Notes: a model not told the origin generated them from the sequence alone. DNA of 46,158 nucleotides from an uncultured Clostridium sp. (GCA_900540335.1 UQFC01000008.1:1-46158), one strand, 5' to 3'; shown: positions 31,370 to 40,146, counted from the first letter of the stretch. A program made the numbers and translations.

Positions 31370-32146
31370 TTATAATACCTTGGCCAGGAAATCCTTCAGA
31401 CGCGGATTCTGCGGATTTTCAAAGATCTCCTTCGGCGTGCCCTGCTCAAGCAGTTTTCCGTCTGCCATGAACAGCACACGGCTTCCCACCTCACGGGCAA
31501 AGCCCATCTCGTGGGTAACCACCACCATGGTCATGCCCTCCTGGGCCAGCTCCTTCATAACATCAAGAACCTCGCCTACCATCTCCGGATCCAGAGCAGA
31601 GGTGGGCTCGTCAAACAGCATAACCTCCGGCTCCATTGCCAGAGCACGGACAATCGCCACACGCTGCTTCTGACCGCCGGACAGCTGAATCGGATAGGCA
31701 TCTGCACGATCCTTCAGACCTACCCGGTCCAAAAGAACCAGGGCCTTTTCCTCCGCCTCTGCACGGCTGATATTTTTTACCTTCATAGGCGCAAGAACCA
31801 TATTTTCCAGAATCGTCATATGAGGAAAGAGGTTAAAATGCTGGAAAACCATGCCCATCTTCTGGCGCAGGCTGTCTACATCCAGTTTGACTGTCTTTCC
31901 CTCGCTATTTTTATATTTCTTCTTTGTCAGATCTACGCCGTTAAAAAGAATAGCTCCGCCGGTCGGCTCCTCCAGAAGATTCAGACTTCTGAGGAAGGTT
32001 GACTTTCCGGAACCTGAAGGTCCGATGACAGCAATCACATCGCCCTTGTTGATGTCAACTGTCACTCCGTCCAGAGCCTTAATAGCGCCGCCCTTATACC
32101 ATTTTTTTAAATCTGTAACCTGAATCAGACTATCTCTTGTCGCCAT
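31370..32146 (-). CDS. Polar amino acid ABC transporter ATPase (GlnQ-like)
   Basis: The 258-residue ATPase has Walker A GPSGSGKSTFLRSLN near 43, the signature LSGGQKQRVAIVRALA near 160, Walker B VMLFDEPTSALDPEM and the His switch VVVTHEMGFAR. This is the GlnQ/HisP type for polar amino acids. The start overlaps the permease stop by 17 bases in another frame. It powers the importer formed with the genes upstream. Confidence 0.95.
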   Translation of the reverse strand: MATRDSLIQVTDLKKWYKGGAIKALDGVTVDINKGDVIAVIGPSGSGKSTFLRSLNLLEEPTGGAILFNGVDLTKKKYKNSEGKTVKLDVDSLRQKMGMVFQHFNLFPHMTILENMVLAPMKVKNISRAEAEEKALVLLDRVGLKDRADAYPIQLSGGQKQRVAIVRALAMEPEVMLFDEPTSALDPEMVGEVLDVMKELAQEGMTMVVVTHEMGFAREVGSRVLFMADGKLLEQGTPKEIFENPQNPRLKDFLAKVL

Positions 32147-32915
32147 GGCTCATTCTCCTTTCAAAGTATGCAATCAGCTTGGAAGCCGGGAAGCACAGAC
32201 AGAAGTACATTGCCGTAGCTACCAGCAAAGGTTCAATAATAACAAAGGTTGCACCCTTTACCGCATTTACTGCAGACATAATATCCTGTACGCCGATGGT
32301 ATAGGTAATAGCGGACTCCTTAATAATAACAACAAACTCATTGGCAATGGCCGGAAGAATATTCTTCAGAGCCTGAGGCAGAATAATATACCGCAGGTTC
32401 TGCACCTGGGAAAGACCCAGAGAACGGGCTGCCTCTGTCTGTCCGCCGTCAATGGACTGAATACCTGCACGGATAATCTCGCACAGGTAAGCGCCGGAGT
32501 TCATGCCCAGAGCCACAACACCCGGGAAAAACCGGTCAAATTTGATAAATCCGAACATCTTAAAGGACGGAAGGTCAATGATGCCGAACACTCCGTAATA
32601 AATAATAAATACCTGAACAACTACAGGTGTGGAACGAAGGATTTCCACATAGGCGGTTGCCAGAAAAGCCAGCGGATTAAAACGGCTGAGAGCCGCAAGG
32701 AAACCTTCCTCCTTCTGGTGGCCGTCCTTGTCAAAGCCAAGAGCCCGGAAGGGGCGTACATTGGACATCCGCATCAGCGCCAGAACCAGCGCAATACAGA
32801 AACCAATCATTACGGTAAACAAAGAAAGCAGTACCGTAACCAGAACTCCCTGTCTGAACAGTTCGGCGTAAGGCACGATTTTGGAGAAATTACTCCATTT
32901 GATAAATTGATCCAT
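32130..32915 (-). CDS. Polar amino acid ABC transporter permease
   Basis: The 261-residue permease has about five membrane segments and the conserved EAA loop EAARSLGLSQVQNLRYIILP (about 185-204), with the HisM-type EILRSTPVVVQVFIIYYGVF stretch near 92. A family-atypical insertion of a short hydrophilic segment (FDKDGHQKEEG) lies near 65-75. It is the only permease in the operon, so it should act as a homodimer. Confidence 0.93.
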   Translation of the reverse strand: MDQFIKWSNFSKIVPYAELFRQGVLVTVLLSLFTVMIGFCIALVLALMRMSNVRPFRALGFDKDGHQKEEGFLAALSRFNPLAFLATAYVEILRSTPVVVQVFIIYYGVFGIIDLPSFKMFGFIKFDRFFPGVVALGMNSGAYLCEIIRAGIQSIDGGQTEAARSLGLSQVQNLRYIILPQALKNILPAIANEFVVIIKESAITYTIGVQDIMSAVNAVKGATFVIIEPLLVATAMYFCLCFPASKLIAYFERRMSHGDKR

Positions 32916-32970
32916 AGTATACTCCTTTCATGGGGATCCTGACCGGCGGCAAGTATCTTTCTTACACACC

Positions 32971-32989
32971 AAAAGGCCGCCGGCCTTTT
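32971..32989 (-). terminator. Attenuating hairpin between binding protein and permease
   Basis: AAAAGGCC / GGCCTTTT with a 3-base loop lies 50 bases before the permease ATG. The leftward tail is only four T bases, so it is probably partial. Such hairpins often keep the binding protein at a higher level than the membrane parts. Confidence 0.6.
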
Positions 32990-33040
32990 CCCTGTCCGGG
33001 AAAACCGGCTGCCTTCACTATCATTCGGAATCAGTTCAGA

Positions 33041-33988
33041 TTACTGCTGAACATTGCCCTCTGCATCCAGAAGACCCTCATACTTCTCACCAGACGCCTG
33101 CTCATTTGCCTCTGCAATGAACTTCTCCATGGTACCGTCCTCCAGAGCCTTTGCAATAGAAGCATTAACTGCGTTTAACAGCGGCTCGTTGCCTTTGCAT
33201 ACACCGATGGCAGAGCCTTCAGACTCATAAGGAACCTCTAATACCAGTTCCAGCTCCGGATAGTTCTTCTGATAGCTTACAGCTACATCTGTCTCAATAT
33301 AAGCTGCATCCATCTTACCGGTCAGAAGCTCGGAAATAATATCAGTAACCTTCGGCAGAGCAACAATATCTGCATCCGGGCTGTTTGTCTGTGCCAGATC
33401 CATCTGAATGGAACCGGTCTGTGCACCAACAGAAACCTCGGGCTTGTTTACATCCTCAAAGCTGCTGAACTTCTCAGCATTTGCCTTGGTAGTAACCAGA
33501 GACTGTCCGCCCATGTAATACAGATCGGAAAAATCCATGATGTCTGCACGCTTGGGATCCGGAGAAAGTCCTGCCATGCCCAGGTCAACAGACTTGGTGG
33601 ACAGTTCGCTTAATACGCCGTCAAAATCAACGGTAACTACCTCCAGCTCCAGTCCCAGATCATCTGCAATGTACTGAGCCAGAGCCATATCGAAGCCGGC
33701 CAGCTTGGGAGTTCCGTCCTCACCGATTGCATAGAACTCATAGGGAGCAAAGTCCGGGCTGGTAGCAACAGTCAGCTTGCCTTCATTTACAGTTGTAATC
33801 TCAGCAGCCTCTGCTGCGCTCTCGCCCTCAGCAGCAGTCTCACTCTCTTCAGCCTCTGCAGAAGCCTCAGCTGCAGTGGTTGCAGCCTCAGTTGCAGCTG
33901 CGGTAGTCTCTTTTTCTCCGCCGCCGCAGGCAGTTAAAGAAGCAGCCATAACAGATGCCATGGCAACAGCAAATAATTTCTTTTTCAT
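33041..33988 (-). CDS. Amino acid ABC transporter substrate-binding lipoprotein
   Basis: The 315-residue protein has a lipoprotein signal (MKKKLFAVAMASVMAASLTA, lipidated Cys21), an Ala/Glu/Thr-rich linker to about residue 70, then a periplasmic-binding-protein type II fold: KLTVATSPDFAPYEFY, GFDMALAQYIADDLGLELE and DLGMAGLSPDPKRAD. Binding proteins of this group take polar amino acids. The ATG at 33,988 has GAGGAGG upstream; 13 further in-frame residues are not needed. It is the first gene of the operon. Confidence 0.94.
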   Translation of the reverse strand: MKKKLFAVAMASVMAASLTACGGGEKETTAAATEAATTAAEASAEAEESETAAEGESAAEAAEITTVNEGKLTVATSPDFAPYEFYAIGEDGTPKLAGFDMALAQYIADDLGLELEVVTVDFDGVLSELSTKSVDLGMAGLSPDPKRADIMDFSDLYYMGGQSLVTTKANAEKFSSFEDVNKPEVSVGAQTGSIQMDLAQTNSPDADIVALPKVTDIISELLTGKMDAAYIETDVAVSYQKNYPELELVLEVPYESEGSAIGVCKGNEPLLNAVNASIAKALEDGTMEKFIAEANEQASGEKYEGLLDAEGNVQQ

Positions 33989-34066
33989 AATTACATCCTC
34001 CTCATACTGCATATATTCATTTTTCATGAATATTATGCATATTTATTAACCTCTCGATAGTTATTC

Positions 34067-34094
34067 ATTATACTCATTTTCTCAAATAAATCAA
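34067..34094 (-). promoter_or_regulatory. Promoter of ABC-amidohydrolase operon
   Basis: On the minus strand, TTGATT (34,089-34,094), a 16-base spacer and a perfect TATAAT (34,067-34,072) lie about 80 bases before the binding-protein ATG. Confidence 0.75.
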
Positions 34095-34147
34095 GTCTTT
34101 TTCTTTCAAAAATTCGTATTTTTTTTCGATTTTTTTGCATAAAATGC

Positions 34148-34173
34148 AAAAAATGCAGGAATCCTGCATTTTT
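34148..34173 (-). terminator. Terminator of the NhaC-type transporter gene
   Basis: A stem of TGCAGG / CCTGCA extended by A/T pairs, with a 3-base loop, is followed on the minus strand by a T-rich tract (TTTTTTGCATTTTATG). It lies 14 bases beyond the transporter stop and separates it from the ABC operon. Confidence 0.8.
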
Positions 34174-34186
34174 CTGCACATTGCTT

Positions 34187-35824
34187 TTAATTTTCGTCCA
34201 CGATCGGTTCAGAAACAAACATCCGCACAAGAATCAAAGCTCCCATCATCAGAACAAATCCTATCGGCAGACAGATCCATGCATTCTGTACAAATCCTGC
34301 AATCACATAGGTGACAAAAGAAACGGCTGCAGCCAGTACAACATAAGGAATCTGAGTCATTACGTGGTTTACATGCTCACACTGGGCTCCTGCAGATGCC
34401 ATAATGGTTGTATCGGAAATCGGAGAACAGTGATCTCCGCAGACAGCTCCTGCCATACATGCGGAAATAGAAATCGTCATCAGCTCCGGATTGCTGTTCT
34501 CAAATACAGCAACTACAATCGGAATCAGGATACCAAAGGTTCCCCATGAGGTGCCGGTTGCAAAAGCCAGGAAGCAGCCCACCACAAAAATAATTGCCGG
34601 AAGGAAGTTTAACAGAGAACCTGCGCTTGCCTTCACCATGTTGGCCACATACACATCTGCACCCAGGCTGTCTGTCATAGCCTTCAGGGTCCATGCAAAG
34701 GTCAGAATCATAATTGCCGGAACCATGGCCTTGAATCCGTCAGGAATACATCCCATACAGTCGTTAAAGGTCATAACGTGACGTACCTGATATAAAATAA
34801 TCGTAATAACAAGAGCAAAAAAGCTTCCCAGAGTCAGTCCCAGAGATGCATCACTCTGAGAGAAGGCTGTTACAAAATCAGTTCCGGAGAAAAATCCGCC
34901 GGTATACAGCATTCCGATAACACAGCATACAATCAGAGCGGCAATCGGAATCAGAAGATCCAGAACCGTTCCCTTTGCAGCCACAATCATATCGTTGGAA
35001 TCCTTGTAGGGACGTCCGTCTGTTGTATAAAGATCTCCCTTTACTGCATTTTTTTCATGCTTGGCCATAGGACCGAATTCTTCTTTCAGAAGAACCATGG
35101 CTACCATCATCACAATCGTTAAGATTGCATAGTAGTTATAGGGGATTGCACGGATAAACATGGAAAATCCGTCCTCACCCTCTACAAAGCCCGTCACTGC
35201 AGCCGCCCAGGATGAAATCGGAGCGATAATGCAGACCGGAGCAGCAGTTGCGTCAATCAGGTATGCCAGCTTTGCTCTGGACACCTTAAATTTGTCTGTA
35301 ACAGGACGCATTACGCTTCCTACAGTCAGACAGTTAAAATAGTCGTCAATAAAAATCATGACTCCCAGAAGGATCGTGGACAGCTGGGCTCCTGTACGGC
35401 TTTTAATCCGTTTTGCAGCAAACTGTCCGAAAGCGGCAGAACCGCCGGCTCTGTTCATCAGACCTACCATTGCGCCCAGAATAACCAGGAATACCAGAAT
35501 TCCCACGTTATAGCTGTCAGACAGAACGCCGATAACGCCGTTTTCAAACATGTGGGTTACTGCAACTTCAAAGTTCATTCCGGAGTACAGAACAGAACCT
35601 ACTAAAATTCCCACAAATAAAGAGCTGTATACCTCCTTGGTAATCAAAGCCAGCCCGATTGCCACCACCGGCGGCAGAAGCGCCCACATCGTTCCATACG
35701 CTGCCGGAACATACTCAGCCGCAGCCTCCTCTGCACCAAAAGCAGCAAAGGCGAACATCAGCACCAGAATCAGTGCTGCAGGCAGTACCATTTTCCATTT
35801 TGCATTTTTTCTCATTCCCTGCAT
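34187..35824 (-). CDS. lysW: NhaC-superfamily transporter under lysine riboswitch control (LysW-like)
   Basis: The 545-residue membrane protein has a hydrophobic N-terminal segment and about eleven further membrane stretches. Family segments include MIFIDDYFNCLTVGSVMRP, ATGTSWGTFGILIPIVVAVF and GDHCSPISDTTIMASAGAQC, typical of the NhaC Na+/H+ antiporter superfamily. A lysine riboswitch and terminator precede it, and members of this superfamily with such elements have been predicted to be lysine importers (LysW). I therefore infer a lysine:cation carrier, not a simple Na+/H+ exchanger. The start ATG 35,824 has GGGAGAAG upstream; the longer frame to 35,911 runs into the terminator stem. Confidence 0.85.
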   Translation of the reverse strand: MQGMRKNAKWKMVLPAALILVLMFAFAAFGAEEAAAEYVPAAYGTMWALLPPVVAIGLALITKEVYSSLFVGILVGSVLYSGMNFEVAVTHMFENGVIGVLSDSYNVGILVFLVILGAMVGLMNRAGGSAAFGQFAAKRIKSRTGAQLSTILLGVMIFIDDYFNCLTVGSVMRPVTDKFKVSRAKLAYLIDATAAPVCIIAPISSWAAAVTGFVEGEDGFSMFIRAIPYNYYAILTIVMMVAMVLLKEEFGPMAKHEKNAVKGDLYTTDGRPYKDSNDMIVAAKGTVLDLLIPIAALIVCCVIGMLYTGGFFSGTDFVTAFSQSDASLGLTLGSFFALVITIILYQVRHVMTFNDCMGCIPDGFKAMVPAIMILTFAWTLKAMTDSLGADVYVANMVKASAGSLLNFLPAIIFVVGCFLAFATGTSWGTFGILIPIVVAVFENSNPELMTISISACMAGAVCGDHCSPISDTTIMASAGAQCEHVNHVMTQIPYVVLAAAVSFVTYVIAGFVQNAWICLPIGFVLMMGALILVRMFVSEPIVDEN

Positions 35825-35896
35825 TTGTAACTTCTCCCTTTCTTTTTTGCTGTAAACAATCCAGAATCCCATACCATCCTGAATTGTCTGGTTCCG

Positions 35897-35948
35897 AATA
35901 AAAAACACCACAAACGGCAGTTCTCCCTGAATAGCGCGTTTGTGGTGT
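35897..35948 (-). terminator. Riboswitch expression-platform terminator
   Basis: Perfect 12-bp arms ACACCACAAACG / CGTTTGTGGTGT with a 20-base loop are followed on the minus strand by TTTTTTATT. It lies 35 bases after the aptamer and about 75 bases before the ATG. Lysine-bound aptamer should favour this hairpin and stop transcription. Confidence 0.92.
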
Positions 35949-35982
35949 ATCAGATCTTATAAAAAGTATTACTTAACAGCAC

Positions 35983-36143
35983 AGATAGCGCTCCACATAT
36001 TGTGACAGTATGCCGCATCTTCTGCGTCATCCCAGAATCATCTGCCCGGACCGGCAAATCATCCTTCGGCGGTATCCCCTTTCCCTGAGCGGCTGTCCTG
36101 CCTTCTCTGCTCCCGGTACTGATGAATCCCGCGCCTCTATCAT
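35983..36143 (-). promoter_or_regulatory. Lysine riboswitch (L box)
   Basis: The minus-strand sequence matches the lysine aptamer consensus in order: GATAGAGG-GCG at the 5' side, an AGTA bulge, GGGAAAGGGG, the CGCCGAAG junction, a GGAUGAUUUGCC...GGGCAGAUGAUUC-type arm with TGGG, CTGTCA, and the closing TGGAGCGCTATCTG that pairs with the 5' GATAG. All five helices can be drawn. No other regulatory RNA has this set. It represses the NhaC-type carrier gene when lysine is plentiful. Confidence 0.95.
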
Positions 36144-36161
36144 GTTATCTCTGTTTCGTCT

Positions 36162-36193
36162 GCGGAAACATTTTATTCATTTCCGCTATTGTA
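36162..36193 (-). promoter_or_regulatory. Riboswitch promoter and leader hairpin
   Basis: An extended -10 element TGATACAAT (TACAAT at 36,188-36,193 on the minus strand) lies 45 bases before the aptamer; its -35 is weak. A 7-bp perfect hairpin GCGGAAA / TTTCCGC with an 11-base loop (36,162-36,186) would begin the transcript, ahead of the aptamer. A short AGAGG/CCTCT hairpin at 36,216-36,238 may end the upstream gph transcript. Confidence 0.45.
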
Positions 36194-36262
36194 TCATGTC
36201 TTCTTCATAAAAGAAAGAGGGTTTTTGATTTTTCCTCTATTTTCGTTGTTTTCCATTAATTT

Positions 36263-36928
36263 TCATGCTTTTTTCTCAAGAATCTGTCCGAAAACCTCAT
36301 CCGGATGGCTGATAATATACTGAGGATGGAAGCTTTCCAGCTCTGCCCTGTCCCGAAAGCCCCAGGTAACGCCTACGGTCTGAAGCCCTGCTCCCAGACC
36401 GGTCTGCATATCTGTGTTGGTATCGCCGAAATACAGACACTCCTCCGGCTTTACTCCAAACCGTTCCAGAATCAGCTTTACGCCTGCAGGATCCGGCTTT
36501 CTGGGAATTCCCGGCTGTTCTCCTGCCACATAGTCAAAATATCCCGGTCCGAATACGTTTTCTATATTTTCCACCGTCCTCGGGTGGGGTTTATTGGACA
36601 GAACTGCCGTCCTGATTCCCTGTTTTTTTAATTCCTCCAGCAGCCCGCAGATGCCGTCATAGGGATGCACCCCGTCCATACTGTGTTTTGCAAACAGTTC
36701 CAGATAGACCTTCAGGCTTTCCTCGTAGTGCTCCAGCTGCTCATCTCCGCTGTAACGGAGCGCCCGTTCCATCAAAAGCTTGTATCCGTCGCCTACAAAC
36801 TGCCGGACATGGTCTTCATCCACCGGCTCATATCCGAAATGCTCCAGGGTAAGATTAACCGTCACAGTTAAGGCATTCAGCGTATTCAGCAGTGTTCCAT
36901 CCAAATCAAATATACAGCAGCGAATCAT
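36263..36928 (-). CDS. HAD phosphatase, phosphoglycolate-phosphatase-like
   Basis: The 221-residue protein has the HAD signatures IFDLDGTLLNT (Asp nucleophile and acid), TAVLSNKPHPR (motif II), RKPDPAGVKLI (motif III) and YFGDTNTDMQTG (motif IV), with a helical cap in between. This is the phosphoglycolate phosphatase/PGMB group; the natural substrate may be another small phosphate. It lies 11 bases after fruA and is probably the third gene of the fructose operon, which hints at a sugar-phosphate role. Confidence 0.88.
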   Translation of the reverse strand: MIRCCIFDLDGTLLNTLNALTVTVNLTLEHFGYEPVDEDHVRQFVGDGYKLLMERALRYSGDEQLEHYEESLKVYLELFAKHSMDGVHPYDGICGLLEELKKQGIRTAVLSNKPHPRTVENIENVFGPGYFDYVAGEQPGIPRKPDPAGVKLILERFGVKPEECLYFGDTNTDMQTGLGAGLQTVGVTWGFRDRAELESFHPQYIISHPDEVFGQILEKKA

Positions 36929-36939
36929 AAGGTTCTCCT

Positions 36940-38907
36940 CTATTCTTCAATATTTTTCTTCAGTGCTGCCAGTATTATACATCCAATTACGGAACCGATC
37001 AAGACTGCCGCCAGATATCCCAGAGGATTTCCAATCGTGGGAAGAACAAACAGTCCTCCGTGAGGAGCCCGAAGCGTACATCCCAGGAACATGGACAATC
37101 CTCCTGCCACTGCGGAACCTGCCACACAGGAAGGAATGACACGGAAGGGATCCTGAGCTGCAAAGGGAATGACGCCTTCTGTAATAAAGGACAGTCCCAT
37201 AATGTAGTTGACCAGACCGGACTGGCGGTCTTTTTCAGTAAATTTCTTTTTAAAGAAGGTGGAGCAGAGAGCGATGACCAGAGGAGGAACCATTCCGCCT
37301 GCCATAACTGCCGCCATAACCTCAAAATTTCCCTCGGCCAGCTGCGCTGTTCCAAATACATAAGCTGCCTTGTTTACCGGGCCGCCCATATCCACAGACA
37401 TCATGCCTGCCACTACCATGCCAAGAATCACCCGGCTGGTTCCGCCCATGCTGTTTAATGCGTTTGTCAGAGCATCATTGATCATGCCCACATAAGGATT
37501 AATAAAGGTTGTAACAACTGCGGTAATAAAAACGCCCAGCACCGGATATAAAAGCACCGGTTTAATTCCCTCCAGGGACTTGGGCAGCTTTGACAGAAGC
37601 TTTCTTAAGCCTACCAGAATATATCCTGCTGCAAAGCCTGCAAACAGCGCTCCCAGAAATCCTGCATTCACATCACCGCCAGCAGGATTGCCGAAGGTCA
37701 TGCCCATTTTTGCCACCAGACCGCCTACAAAGCCTGCTGCCAGTCCGGGACGATCCGCAATGCTCATGGCAATATATCCGGCCAGAACAGGAAGCATCAT
37801 GCCGAAGGCCTGTTCGCCCACCGTCTTTAAATATGCTGCCAGCGGCGTGTTTTTACCGAAATTCGCCGGATTGATTTCATAATCATCAAAAAGAAATGCC
37901 AGTGCAATTAAAATACCGCCGCCAATTACAAAGGGCAGCATGTGGGAAACGCCGTTCATCAGATGCTTGTAAATCTGACGTCCCAGACTGTCTCCGCTTC
38001 CGGCTCCGCCCCGTTCACTTTCTCCTGTGCCGCCGCTGTGATGGTATACGGGAACGGTTCCGCTGACCGCCTTCTTTACCAGCTCCTCGCCGTGGTGGAT
38101 TCCCTCTGCTACCGGAACCTGAATCAGCGGCTTTCCGTCAAAGCGCGCCATTTCTACATTTTTATCTGCTGCAATAATAATGCATTCTGCATTTTTGATT
38201 TCCTCTGCTGTCAGCACATTATCTGCACCTGCTGATCCATTGGTTTCTGCCTTTACCGGAATCCCCAGCTTTCTTCCCATGTTTTCCAGATTTTCCGCTG
38301 CCATATAGGTATGAGCAATTCCTGTAGGACAGGCTGTTACCGCAAGAACACGGTATCCTGACTGTGACTTCTGCTCGGCCTCTGCAGACTTCTGCTCTGA
38401 CGCTTCTTTCGTTTCTTCTGATACCTGCTTCTCCTGCTTCTTTGCATAGCGGGCATTCTCTGTGTCATCAATAATCTGAAGAAACTCTTCTTTTGTCTTT
38501 GCCGCAATCAGCGCATCCTTAAAACCAGGGTTCATCAGCAGCGTAGACAGCTTGGAGAGTGCCTCCAGATGTGTATCCGCCTCTCCGTCCGGAGCCGCAA
38601 TCATAAAAATCAGATTAGCCAGAGAACCGTCAAAAGCCTCATAATCCACTCCTTCCGGAACAGTCACTGCTGCCAGTCCCGGTTCCTTTACTGCTGCCAC
38701 CTTTGCATGAGGAATGGCAATTCCCTCTCCGATAGCTGTGCTTCCCAGGGCTTCTCTTGCTAAAATCCCTTCTTTATATCCAGCTCTGTCATTCAGTCTG
38801 CCGCCCTGATCCATCAGGCCTGTAAGACAGTCAATGATTTCATCCTTCGATGATGCTTTCACTCCAAGAGCAATACTCTCCGGCTTCAAAAGCTCTGTAA
38901 TCTTCAT
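36940..38907 (-). CDS. fruA: Fructose PTS EIIABC, FruA
   Basis: The 655-residue protein imports fructose as fructose 1-phosphate. Residues 1-150 are the EIIA domain with His67 in GIAIPHAKV, 185-285 the EIIB domain with Cys193 in VTACPTGIAHTYMAAE, and about 300-655 the membrane EIIC domain with eight or more helices (for example LGCTLRAPHGGLFVLPTIGN). The start is ATG 38,907 with GGAGG upstream. A longer in-frame stretch to 39,120 holds a non-triplet tandem repeat and is not coding. It follows fruK across a 336-base gap, with gph after it. Confidence 0.95.
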   Translation of the reverse strand: MKITELLKPESIALGVKASSKDEIIDCLTGLMDQGGRLNDRAGYKEGILAREALGSTAIGEGIAIPHAKVAAVKEPGLAAVTVPEGVDYEAFDGSLANLIFMIAAPDGEADTHLEALSKLSTLLMNPGFKDALIAAKTKEEFLQIIDDTENARYAKKQEKQVSEETKEASEQKSAEAEQKSQSGYRVLAVTACPTGIAHTYMAAENLENMGRKLGIPVKAETNGSAGADNVLTAEEIKNAECIIIAADKNVEMARFDGKPLIQVPVAEGIHHGEELVKKAVSGTVPVYHHSGGTGESERGGAGSGDSLGRQIYKHLMNGVSHMLPFVIGGGILIALAFLFDDYEINPANFGKNTPLAAYLKTVGEQAFGMMLPVLAGYIAMSIADRPGLAAGFVGGLVAKMGMTFGNPAGGDVNAGFLGALFAGFAAGYILVGLRKLLSKLPKSLEGIKPVLLYPVLGVFITAVVTTFINPYVGMINDALTNALNSMGGTSRVILGMVVAGMMSVDMGGPVNKAAYVFGTAQLAEGNFEVMAAVMAGGMVPPLVIALCSTFFKKKFTEKDRQSGLVNYIMGLSFITEGVIPFAAQDPFRVIPSCVAGSAVAGGLSMFLGCTLRAPHGGLFVLPTIGNPLGYLAAVLIGSVIGCIILAALKKNIEE

Positions 38908-39243
38908 TCTCATTTCCTCCATTTTATTTTCACACAGAATTTCCGGATCCTTTTTCTGTGTTCCCTGCGCCCGGCTCCTGCACACAATTCCGTTCTCTCC
39001 GCGTCTTCTGAGTCTGCCGTTTTTCCGTTCTCCCTTTTTCCCGGCCTCTCCCGCCTCCGGCGTTTTCCGGAATTGCTTCCCTTTGTGCAGGCATTTAATT
39101 GCTTCCCTTTGTGCAGGCATTTGCGCGCTTCCTTTTCTCCAGCCTTCTGTTTCTCGTTTTACAAAAGCTTCCCTTCCGAATACTTCTCCCCTTTTCTTCT
39201 TTCCGGAATCTTCTGTTCTTCTTATAGTCTCTCTTCCAAAGCC
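38908..39243. other. Purine-rich fruK-fruA intergenic gap
   Basis: A 336-base gap lies between fruK and fruA, unusually long for these partners, which are normally close or overlapping. On the mRNA strand it is rich in A and G with few T. It holds a 26-bp perfect tandem duplication (39,071-39,122) and no convincing gene, promoter or terminator. The fruA ribosome site is at its left end. Confidence 0.6.
39071..39122. repeat. Perfect 26-bp tandem duplication
   Basis: Two identical 26-base units stand end to end (39,071-39,096 and 39,097-39,122), each starting AATTGCTTCC and ending GCAGGCATTT. There is no mismatch. The unit length is not a multiple of three, so it does not belong in a reading frame. 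A slipped-strand duplication is the simplest origin. Confidence 0.95.
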
Positions 39244-40146
39244 CTATATTGCATCATAAAGCTCCCAAATGAACTCTCCTGATGCCAGATCATCGGAAAA
39301 TGCCGTAGCGCTTCCTGCTGCCGTTCCCAGTTTCAAAGCCTCCTCGTAATCTCCTGTCTTCAGATATCCTGCAATAAAGCCTGCCACCATGGAATCTCCT
39401 GCTCCCACAGAATTCTTCACTGTTCCCACCGGCGGCTTTCTCTTATAGATTTCTCCGTTTTCCGCAATCAGAACAGCCCCGTCTCCGGCCATGGAAATCA
39501 GAACATTTACCGCGCCTCTTTCCTGCAGGATTCTGGCGTAATGAACGATTTCTTCCTCTGATGTAAGTACCTTTCCAAACATCTCTCCCAGCTCGTGATT
39601 GTTGGGCTTAATCAGAAACGGATGATACTGCAGCACATTCAGAAGCAAATCCTTTGTGGCATCTACCACAATCCTGATTCCCCGTCCTTCCAGGCGCGCC
39701 ATAATTTCCTCATAAATCCTGTCGCTGATGGATGCGGGAATACTTCCTGACAAAACCAGCACATCGCCGCTTTTCATCCTGTCCAGCTTCTCAAAAAGCT
39801 GCTGCACCTCTTTTCGCTGTATCTCCGGCCCCATGCCGTTGATTTCCGTTTCCTCCTCTGCCTTCAGCTTCACGTTGATTCGCGTCATTCCCTTTTCTAC
39901 ATGGATAAAATCCCCTGTAAACCCAAGACCTGCCGCACCCCGTTCAATTTCCGCTCCGGTAAAGCCTGCCACAAAGCCCAGGGCCGTATTTTCAAACCCC
40001 AGACGCGCCAGAACCGTTGATACATTGATGCCCTTGCCCCCGTAAAATACATGTTCCTGTACGGTTCTGTTTACCTCACCCAGCGCAAATTGATTTACCC
40101 GGATAACATAATCCAGAGCCGGATTAAACGTCACTGTGTAAATCAT
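39244..40146 (-). CDS. fruK: 1-phosphofructokinase
   Basis: FruK turns fructose 1-phosphate into fructose 1,6-bisphosphate. The 300-residue protein begins with the PfkB-family TVTFNPALDYVIRVN and has GGKGINVSTVLARLGF near 37-52 and the C-terminal VGAGDSMVAGFIAGYL with the catalytic Asp. It pairs with the FruA transporter. AGGAGG lies before its ATG. A DeoR-type fruR gene, often first in such operons, is not present here. Confidence 0.95.
   Translation of the reverse strand: MIYTVTFNPALDYVIRVNQFALGEVNRTVQEHVFYGGKGINVSTVLARLGFENTALGFVAGFTGAEIERGAAGLGFTGDFIHVEKGMTRINVKLKAEEETEINGMGPEIQRKEVQQLFEKLDRMKSGDVLVLSGSIPASISDRIYEEIMARLEGRGIRIVVDATKDLLLNVLQYHPFLIKPNNHELGEMFGKVLTSEEEIVHYARILQERGAVNVLISMAGDGAVLIAENGEIYKRKPPVGTVKNSVGAGDSMVAGFIAGYLKTGDYEEALKLGTAAGSATAFSDDLASGEFIWELYDAI

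Noticed and set aside
33777..34049. Ala/Ser-rich 90-codon plus-strand frame
   Set aside because: It is the mirror of the low-complexity Ala/Glu linker of the binding lipoprotein.
34187..35824. Annotation as a plain Na+/H+ antiporter
   Set aside because: The lysine riboswitch directly upstream makes lysine transport the better reading, though biochemical proof is absent.
38908..39120. N-terminal extension of FruA by 71 residues
   Set aside because: It crosses a 26-bp tandem repeat that is not a multiple of three, has no resemblance to EIIA, and a better ribosome site sits right before ATG 38,907.
39071..39122. Tandem 26-bp units as a CRISPR remnant
   Set aside because: The units are adjacent without spacers, there are only two, and no cas gene is present.
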